A DNA stretch of 64,000 bases from Vulcanimicrobiota bacterium (GTDB taxonomy: Bacteria; Vulcanimicrobiota; Vulcanimicrobiia; Vulcanimicrobiales; Vulcanimicrobiaceae): positions 992,001 through 1,056,000 of the forward strand of contig PMSI01000003.1 in NCBI GenBank assembly GCA_003168375.1, given 5' to 3'. The position numbers were made by a program, and so were the translations under genes. Positions 58,906 through 64,000 of the stretch are shown piece after piece. How positions within the stretch are numbered: the stretch's first letter is position 1; each line of letters opens with the position of its first letter. A model generated the notes under the pieces. The model was not told the origin of the DNA. It worked only from the letters and a program-made list of their open reading frames with translations, and did not search any database.

Positions 58906-59043
58906 ACCCTGCTATTCGAGTCGCCGCCGGATGATTCCGGCGGTTTCCGGGCGTCTCGGCGACCGGCTCGGTTCGATCGGCACGAAACGGACCAGCTTTT
59001 GGGCCTCTGGACGTCCCAAAACCACGTTAAGGGGATATTGACG

Positions 59044-59979
59044 ATGCTAAAGCGCCGAAAATTCATCCAGGGCGTCGGCACTGCCGCCGCCGCTGCGCTT
59101 GGGCCTTTCCCGGCCGTTGCCGCGCCGGTCTCGCCGGTCAATGGTTATCAGCCGCCGGCTCTAGACCTGGATTTGACGTACCGCGACACAGTACACCTAG
59201 CGCCCCCGCCAAATCCCTTTGCATCAAATCACAATTACTTTATCTACGGCGGCGGCCAACCAATACGGGGGCTCGTCGTGACGATCGAGGTGACGGAGGA
59301 CATCGTCGCACCGCAAGGCCTGGGGATGCAGTTGAATGCGTATTCGCCGACGGGCGCCAATTGCAAATGGCAGCAATATACGACCGGCTTCAATCCGTCG
59401 AAGTCGGCGAAGCTAACGATCGGCTGGGGCTTGGAAAATTGGGCATCGGCGGACTATCAAACATTCTTGATCGAGACGCTCGGCCAACCAAAAGGCAACA
59501 ACATTTTCAACGTGAATGGCACTATCGGCACCTTCCCCGCCCCGAGCGATCGCATTCCTGCGGGATACAAGATCAGGTACGAACTCCTCTATGATGCAAA
59601 TGATCCCGGTGGCGCGATCATCGGCGCAAACTACACGGTCCGGGACAAACACTGGTATAAGACGACCGGCCCCCGGGATATCCTTGCATACAAGGTCGCG
59701 AAAACCGATCAGCCGGTGCCAAAGGGAGCCTTGGCGCCGATCGTTGCGCTCCAACTCAATCTCGTCGGAAGAACCAACGGCGAGCAGACGTTCGTCCGCA
59801 CCGGCGCCGGCACGATTACGTATGAAGCGACGGGACCGTTGACACCGCAAGGGAAGCACCCCAGAACCGCCGCCTACCTAGGCGGGTTCACGGCGGAATC
59901 GTCGCACATTAGGTACGCCGAGTTAGGATCGTTTCCGAGCCGCCGGATCGTCCAAAAGTTCCGCGCGAAGACGCCCTAG
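59044..59979 (+). CDS. Tat-exported hypothetical protein
   Basis: 311 residues from the ATG at 59044 (AAGGGG upstream); a longer in-frame ORF from 58903 starts inside the dispersed motif and is rejected. The N-terminus LKRRKFIQGVGTAAAAAL is a twin-arginine signal, so the protein is exported folded. The mature part is beta-rich with NYFIYGGGQPIRGLVVTIEV, GMQLNAYSPTGANCKWQQY and YKIRYELLYDANDP, resembling a jelly-roll or carbohydrate-binding fold, but no family could be named. GC content is slightly lower than in neighbours. Fate: periplasmic or surface. Confidence 0.78.
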   Translation: MLKRRKFIQGVGTAAAAALGPFPAVAAPVSPVNGYQPPALDLDLTYRDTVHLAPPPNPFASNHNYFIYGGGQPIRGLVVTIEVTEDIVAPQGLGMQLNAYSPTGANCKWQQYTTGFNPSKSAKLTIGWGLENWASADYQTFLIETLGQPKGNNIFNVNGTIGTFPAPSDRIPAGYKIRYELLYDANDPGGAIIGANYTVRDKHWYKTTGPRDILAYKVAKTDQPVPKGALAPIVALQLNLVGRTNGEQTFVRTGAGTITYEATGPLTPQGKHPRTAAYLGGFTAESSHIRYAELGSFPSRRIVQKFRAKTP

Positions 59980-59983
59980 ATCG

Positions 59984-60014
59984 TTCGCCTTCGACAAGCT
60001 CCGGGTCGACATCG
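59984..60014 (-). repeat. Dispersed repeat core, diverged
   Basis: CGTTCGCCTTCGACAAGCTC then CGGGTCGACAT, between the Tat protein and the convergent acetyltransferase; several substitutions. Confidence 0.6.
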
Positions 60015-60020
60015 GGGCGG

Positions 60021-60608
60021 TTAGCGTTGCGACTGGAGCCTTCCGTTGTTCGAGAGGTTCTCGCGGCGGGCGCGGTCCCAGCTCGCGCGCGTCAGCGAGA
60101 ACAGCAGCACGTCGACGTGCCGGCCGCGAATGACGGCGCCGCTGCGCAGCATCCGCTCCTCGCGAAATCCGGTTCGGTCGAGGACCGAGCGCGAAGCGAC
60201 GTTCTCCGGCACGATACAGGCTTGGATCTCGTCGAGCTCGGCCGATTCGAACGTCTCGTCGATCACCGCGCCCAGCGCTTCGCTCGCGTACCCGTTTCCG
60301 CGCGCCTCCATCACCAGGCTGTAGCCGACCTCGCCGACGCGCGGGCTGCGGTCGTTCACGCGCAGCGAGATCCAGCCGACCGGAGTCGGCGGGTCGCCCG
60401 CCCTCACCAGCCATTCGAAGCGGCCCGTTGCGCCGGGGCGCAGCGTCTTGGGTCGCGTGCGCACCTGGCTCTCGAACTCTTCCGGGCGCACGCGCGGGAT
60501 GTCCTGATACTTGCGAAGGTCGGGCCCGTTGAGGACGCCCCACAGCTCGCGCGCGTTGCGGCCCTCGACGGGGATCAGCGTGATCCGCTCGGCCTGCAGG
60601 GTTCTCAT
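60021..60608 (-). CDS. GNAT family N-acetyltransferase (RimJ/RimL type)
   Basis: 195 residues. ERITLIPVEGRNARELW opening, VGWISLRVND strand, VGEVGYSLVMEARGNGYASE with the acetyl-CoA pyrophosphate loop (RGNGYA), and VPENVASRSVLDRTGF with the conserved Asn before FREER. These enzymes acetylate protein N-termini or small amines. The ATG at 60608 overlaps the stop of the upstream membrane-protein gene (ATGA), so they form a coupled pair. Confidence 0.88.
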   Translation of the reverse strand: MRTLQAERITLIPVEGRNARELWGVLNGPDLRKYQDIPRVRPEEFESQVRTRPKTLRPGATGRFEWLVRAGDPPTPVGWISLRVNDRSPRVGEVGYSLVMEARGNGYASEALGAVIDETFESAELDEIQACIVPENVASRSVLDRTGFREERMLRSGAVIRGRHVDVLLFSLTRASWDRARRENLSNNGRLQSQR

Positions 60609-62278
60609 CGTGCGATCGACGTGTCCGCAAAGCCGCGCACCAGGCTCGCGCCGCTCTCGTCGCTCGTGGTCTCGAAGCTCACTTTGTCGCCCGGTCGCGC
60701 CAGCAGCACGTCGGGACCGGTCTGGTCGACGATCGTGTAGACGCCGCGGCGCTCGCGCAGCGTGAACCAGACCCGCCCGTTCGCGAACGCGAAGCGGTCG
60801 ATCGTTCCGCTCACGCGCGGCGTCGTATTCGCGCCCGCGGTGCGATCGCCGAGATACGCGCGATAGGATGCGAACGCGTCCTGCGCCGGCGAGGGCGCGC
60901 CGCTATTCCCGACGACCACGTGTCCGCCCGCGGCCTGCACCAGCGCGAGCGTCTGAAACTTCCCGTTGTCGGCGACCGCCGGAACCACCCACGTATTCTG
61001 CCCGAAGAGCGAGTACAGGATCGGTTGGGTGGGGAGCAGGCGGCCTTGCTTGATCACCGGGTTTCCGCCGACTGCATCCTCCGCCGCCTTCGAGTTGTAC
61101 TCGCCCCCGCTCGAAGTGTAGTACGTCATCTCACCGGTCCGGCTGTCGGTGTAGGTGAACCCGGTCATCGATGCGTCGGTACGGTTCGGCGACGTGTGGT
61201 CGACGAACCACACGAACCGCTTGTCCGCGAGCAGGATGCCGAAGACGTCGTCGCGGGCGGGGAGGTGGACGTCGCGCTTGGCGACCTGCGCGTTCCACCA
61301 GCCGTGCACGTAGCGCCCGAACCAGTCGTTGTACTCGACGACGAGATCGGGCGGATAGACGCGGCTCACCCAGGCAGGGAGCCGGTCGAACTGCTCGCGC
61401 GGGATCCGCTCCATCGCGCCGCTGGTGGGGTTGACGAGAACGACGGCGGTGACGCGCTCGCCGCTCCAGCCGATCGTCGGCCGCCCGAGCGTGACGAGAT
61501 ACCAGGGATCGCCTTTGGTGTCGAGCTGCAGCGTCTCCTCGAGCAGCAGCTCGTCCCCGTAGCGCAGCCAGACATGGCGGCGAAGGTTCTCGTTGAAGAG
61601 CGCCGAGGGCACGAATCGCAGCGGCGCACGGGTCCGCAATTCGGCCGCTGCGTCGGGGTTCTCCGCGTCGACGATCACGACGCCGGGTGAGGTGCGCCGC
61701 GAGATCCACTGGACGACGCCTTGGAAGTTGAGCGGGGCGACCCAGACCAGCCGGCCGTTCTCGGACTGCACGTTGTAGATGCCGACGCGGTAATATGCGC
61801 CGAGCTGGCCGACGACTTTCTCGCCGGCGAAGATCGCCGACTCTTCGGGGACGACGCGGACGTGGCGCGGATCGGCGGCCGGCGCCGCGGCGGCGGAGAT
61901 CTTGGTGCCGGTGACGTCGCGCAACCCGCTCGCATCGACGACGGGCGCGACCAGCATCGCGACCGCGAACAGCCCGAGGATACCGACCGCGGCGATCAGC
62001 GGCCACGCCGGCGTGCGGCGCAGCGAGACGACGCGGCGCGAGATCACCATCGTACGTGCCGCGGTGACCGTGGTGATCAGCACGTTTGGCACCAGCGTGA
62101 TCAGCAGCAACGCCAGCGCCTGCGGGAAGACGAGCGGCGGCAGCGTCAGGTAGCAGTAGGCGCCGACCAGCGGCACGCCGGCGGCGAGCCGGCGGAGCTG
62201 TCCGCGCCACCAGCCGCGCGAGAAGTCGAGATTGACGAGTCCCAGCGAAAGAAAGACCGTCGCGAACAGCCAGATCAC
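60605..62278 (-). CDS. Large membrane protein of unknown function
   Basis: 557 residues. Three or four N-terminal membrane helices (MIWLFATVFLSLGLVNL, VGAYCYLTLPPLVF, ALALLLITLVPNVLI, LIAAVGILGLFAVAML) precede a ~430-residue extracytoplasmic domain. Conserved-looking segments there include DPWYLVTLGRPTIGWSGERV, VVLVNPTSGAME, YVHGWWNAQVAKRD, FVDHTSPN and SMTGFTYTDSRTGE. A similar long-domain membrane family exists in Firmicutes without assigned function; recognition is from memory only. Cotranscribed with the GNAT gene. Confidence 0.78.
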   Translation of the reverse strand: MIWLFATVFLSLGLVNLDFSRGWWRGQLRRLAAGVPLVGAYCYLTLPPLVFPQALALLLITLVPNVLITTVTAARTMVISRRVVSLRRTPAWPLIAAVGILGLFAVAMLVAPVVDASGLRDVTGTKISAAAAPAADPRHVRVVPEESAIFAGEKVVGQLGAYYRVGIYNVQSENGRLVWVAPLNFQGVVQWISRRTSPGVVIVDAENPDAAAELRTRAPLRFVPSALFNENLRRHVWLRYGDELLLEETLQLDTKGDPWYLVTLGRPTIGWSGERVTAVVLVNPTSGAMERIPREQFDRLPAWVSRVYPPDLVVEYNDWFGRYVHGWWNAQVAKRDVHLPARDDVFGILLADKRFVWFVDHTSPNRTDASMTGFTYTDSRTGEMTYYTSSGGEYNSKAAEDAVGGNPVIKQGRLLPTQPILYSLFGQNTWVVPAVADNGKFQTLALVQAAGGHVVVGNSGAPSPAQDAFASYRAYLGDRTAGANTTPRVSGTIDRFAFANGRVWFTLRERRGVYTIVDQTGPDVLLARPGDKVSFETTSDESGASLVRGFADTSIAR

Positions 62279-62346
62279 GCCCGTCGCCCTTGGGCGCTCC
62301 CTTGCCGCGCGCCTCCCTGGGCGTGAACGAACGGCGGAGGTGCCCC

Positions 62347-62643
62347 TTGGAGGTTCGCTACAGCGGGACGGTCACGACGCCGCCCACGTTTTTCAGCTCG
62401 CGCCGCAACCATCGCACGCACGAGCAATTCGACGTCCGCGCCGACGACGGCTCGACGTTCCGCGTGATCGACAACGTGAGCATTTCACCGCGGGTCCCGG
62501 CGCGGCCGGGCGACCACGTGACGGTGCAGGGCGAACTCGTCCACGACCGCGGAAAGCCGCCGATCGTGCACTGGACGCACCACGATCCAGGCCGCCGACA
62601 CGTCGACGGTTTCGTCGAGCTCGGCGGCCGGATCTATGCGTGA
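62347..62643 (+). CDS. DUF3465 family protein
   Basis: 98 residues from a TTG at 62347, preferred because GGAGG (62336-62340) lies six bases upstream; the longer frame from 62290 overlaps the divergent gene's promoter. The motifs IDNVSISPRVPARPGDHVTV, GELVHDRG and IVHWTHHDPGRRHVDGFVEL are diagnostic of DUF3465, a small OB-like domain of unknown function. Stop lies three bases from the convergent HU stop. Confidence 0.82.
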   Translation: MEVRYSGTVTTPPTFFSSRRNHRTHEQFDVRADDGSTFRVIDNVSISPRVPARPGDHVTVQGELVHDRGKPPIVHWTHHDPGRRHVDGFVELGGRIYA

Positions 62644-62646
62644 GGG

Positions 62647-63156
62647 TTAGCGGCGGCCCTTTTTCGCGCTCGTCGCCTTGCGGGCCGGCGCGGCCTTCTT
62701 CGCGGCGGTCTTCTTGGCCGGAGCGGCCTTACGGGCCGGGGCCTTCTTCGCGACGGCCTTCTTTGCGCCGCCGACGGCCTTTTTCGCCGCGCCCGAGGTC
62801 TTCTTCGCCGCGCCCGAGGTCTTCTTCGCCGCGCCCGAGGCCTTTTTCGCCGGGCCGGACGCCTTTTTCGCGCCGCGCTTGGCCGTTCCGACGGCTTCCT
62901 TGAGGACACGGCCGGCGATGAATTTCAGCACGCGCTTCGCGGGGACGTTCACCGGCTCGCCGGTCTGCGGGTTGCGGGCGACGCGCGCCGCGCGGTCGCG
63001 GATCTTGAACTGGCCGAAGGGGGTCAGCTGCACCTTGTCGCCCGACTTGAGCACGGCCGTGATCCGGTCGAGCAGTGCCTCGACGATCTCGGTCATCTGC
63101 CGGCGCGGGAGCTCGAAGTCGTCGGCAAGCTCTCTCGCCAGTTCGTTTTTGGTCAT
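62647..63156 (-). CDS. HU-family DNA-binding protein with histone-H1-like lysine tail
   Basis: 169 residues from the ATG at 63156 (AAAGGA upstream); longer in-frame sequence is rejected. The first ~90 residues are an HU/IHF fold: MTKNELARELADDF, VQLTPFGQFKIRDRAARVAR, NPQTGEPVNVPAKRVLKFI. The remaining ~80 residues are Ala/Lys repeats (SGAAKKTSGAAKK, KKAPARKAAPAKKTAAKKA). This two-part design equals mycobacterial HupB and links nucleoid compaction to a disordered basic tail. Repetitive codons in the tail could make its length variable. Divergent from the dioxygenase-like gene. Confidence 0.95.
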   Translation of the reverse strand: MTKNELARELADDFELPRRQMTEIVEALLDRITAVLKSGDKVQLTPFGQFKIRDRAARVARNPQTGEPVNVPAKRVLKFIAGRVLKEAVGTAKRGAKKASGPAKKASGAAKKTSGAAKKTSGAAKKAVGGAKKAVAKKAPARKAAPAKKTAAKKAAPARKATSAKKGRR

Positions 63157-63295
63157 AGGGTCCTTTCGTAGTCGCGGTTCGGCTCGTACCCGAGCCGTGT
63201 TGCCCGCAGTATACGCCGAAAAACCCCTATTTCCGGCCATTTTCGCAGAAATTCTCCCCCCAGCGGCCTCGGAGCGTTGGGAGTACAATCGCTGT

Positions 63296-64000
63296 ATGAA
63301 ACCGGACGAAGGGCATCGCTTCAGCCGCGCCGCGGCACTCGGCCTGCTCGGCGGTGCCGTCGGCGTTCTCGCCGCCCGGACCGGCTCCGCGGCGAGCGGC
63401 TGCGCCGTGACGCCGGAGGGCGAGATCGGACCGTTCTTCGCCGACGACAGCTTGGCGGGATTCAATCGCAGCAACATCCTGGCCAACCTCGACGGGAGGT
63501 CGGTGCAGTCCGGCGTCAAGCTGACGCTCACCGTGCACGTCTACGACACGCGAGCGAGTTGCGCCGCGATGCCGGGCGTGCAGGTCGATCTTTGGCACTG
63601 CAACGCCGCCGGCGTCTATTCGGATGAAGCGAGCGAAGGCACCACGTCGCAAACATGGCTGCGCGGCTATCAGCTCACCGATTCCGGCGGGAAGGCGGCG
63701 TTCACGACGATCTTCCCGGGCTGGTACGGCGGGCGCACGACGCACATCCACGTACGCGCGCGATCGAAGTACAACTCGGCATCCTCGACCGCGGACGGTT
63801 CGAACACGACGCAAGTGTTCTTCCGGCAAGCGATGATCGACACGATCAACACGACGATCGCGCCGTACAGCGCGAAAGGCGCGAACCCGACGACGAACGC
63901 GAACGACCACGTCTACACCCGGGAGACGAAAGGTCAGACCGAACTGGCGCTATCGGGCAGCGCCGCGGCCGGATTCTCGGCGACGGTGTCGATCGGGCTA
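63296..64000 (+). CDS. Intradiol ring-cleavage dioxygenase-like protein, 3' end cut by window edge
   Basis: 235 residues are visible from the ATG at 63296 and no stop is reached. A Tat- or Sec-like export signal (RFSRAAALGLLGGAVGVLAA) is followed by an intradiol dioxygenase fold: EGEIGPFFADD, VDLWHCNAAGVYSDEA, WLRGYQLTDSGGKAAFTTIF, PGWYGGRTTHIHVRA. The tyrosines in GVYSD and GWY and both histidines in THIH are the expected Fe(III) ligands of protocatechuate/catechol dioxygenases. Export makes an aromatic-degradation role outside the cytoplasm, or on a bound substrate, possible. Substrate unknown. Confidence 0.88.
   Translation, partial: MKPDEGHRFSRAAALGLLGGAVGVLAARTGSAASGCAVTPEGEIGPFFADDSLAGFNRSNILANLDGRSVQSGVKLTLTVHVYDTRASCAAMPGVQVDLWHCNAAGVYSDEASEGTTSQTWLRGYQLTDSGGKAAFTTIFPGWYGGRTTHIHVRARSKYNSASSTADGSNTTQVFFRQAMIDTINTTIAPYSAKGANPTTNANDHVYTRETKGQTELALSGSAAAGFSATVSIGL

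Overview
This window is about 64 kb of high-GC bacterial chromosome, densely coded on both strands. An outer-membrane beta-barrel protein, many lipoproteins, secreted M16, M1 and S9 peptidases and two SpoIIE-type phosphatases suggest a diderm, free-living soil-type bacterium. A lineage such as Candidatus Eremiobacterota/Vulcanimicrobiota would fit, but that is an inference from gene content and style; no marker here proves the phylum. Housekeeping anchors are rpoC, rpoB, aceA, a complete kdpFABC operon and an HU protein with a lysine-rich tail.

Layout. 0-10 kb: accessory genes, namely the end of a solute-binding protein, a nuclease-helicase, secreted proteins, a PHB-depolymerase-like lipoprotein esterase, a Phd/VapC-type toxin-antitoxin pair with a palindromic operator, and a SpoIIE phosphatase with eleven 30-residue coiled-coil repeats. 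10-23 kb: rpoC without rpoB beside it, a penicillin acylase coupled to an M16 peptidase, and isocitrate lyase. 23-32 kb: a small inverted-repeat element carrying a broken GIY-YIG nuclease gene, an AlkB-like dioxygenase, an M1 aminopeptidase, a large MalT-type LuxR regulator, an HD-GYP protein and a frameshifted Xre/DUF2384 antitoxin-like gene. 32-46 kb: rpoB, a Crp/Fnr regulator, a second SpoIIE phosphatase/ATPase, a histidine kinase with response regulator, and a divergent protein made of two KdpD sensor domains without a kinase. 46-53 kb: lipoprotein, repeats, and kdp preceded by two extra one-helix micro-ORFs. 53-64 kb: TetR regulator, S9 peptidase, two paralogous lipoproteins, a Tat-exported protein, GNAT acetyltransferase, DUF3465 protein, HU, and the start of an intradiol-dioxygenase-like protein.

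Three themes stand out. First, a roughly 60-bp repeat (outer end GCTCACC, core GTCACCCTGAGC then YTGTCGAAGGGC, inner end GAACGATCG) occurs more than ten times. It forms terminal inverted repeats around the GIY-YIG gene at 23.2-23.6 kb and around a 192-bp deletion derivative at 47.7 kb. Copies of its core also lie in frame inside kdpB and at the N-terminus of a secreted protein. Second, rpoB and rpoC are on the same strand but about 18 kb apart. Third, potassium sensing and transport parts are rearranged: the KdpD sensor domain is duplicated and detached from its kinase, and the transporter operon carries additional candidate one-helix microproteins.

All statements come from reading the sequence. 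Family names rest on recognised motifs; no database search was run.
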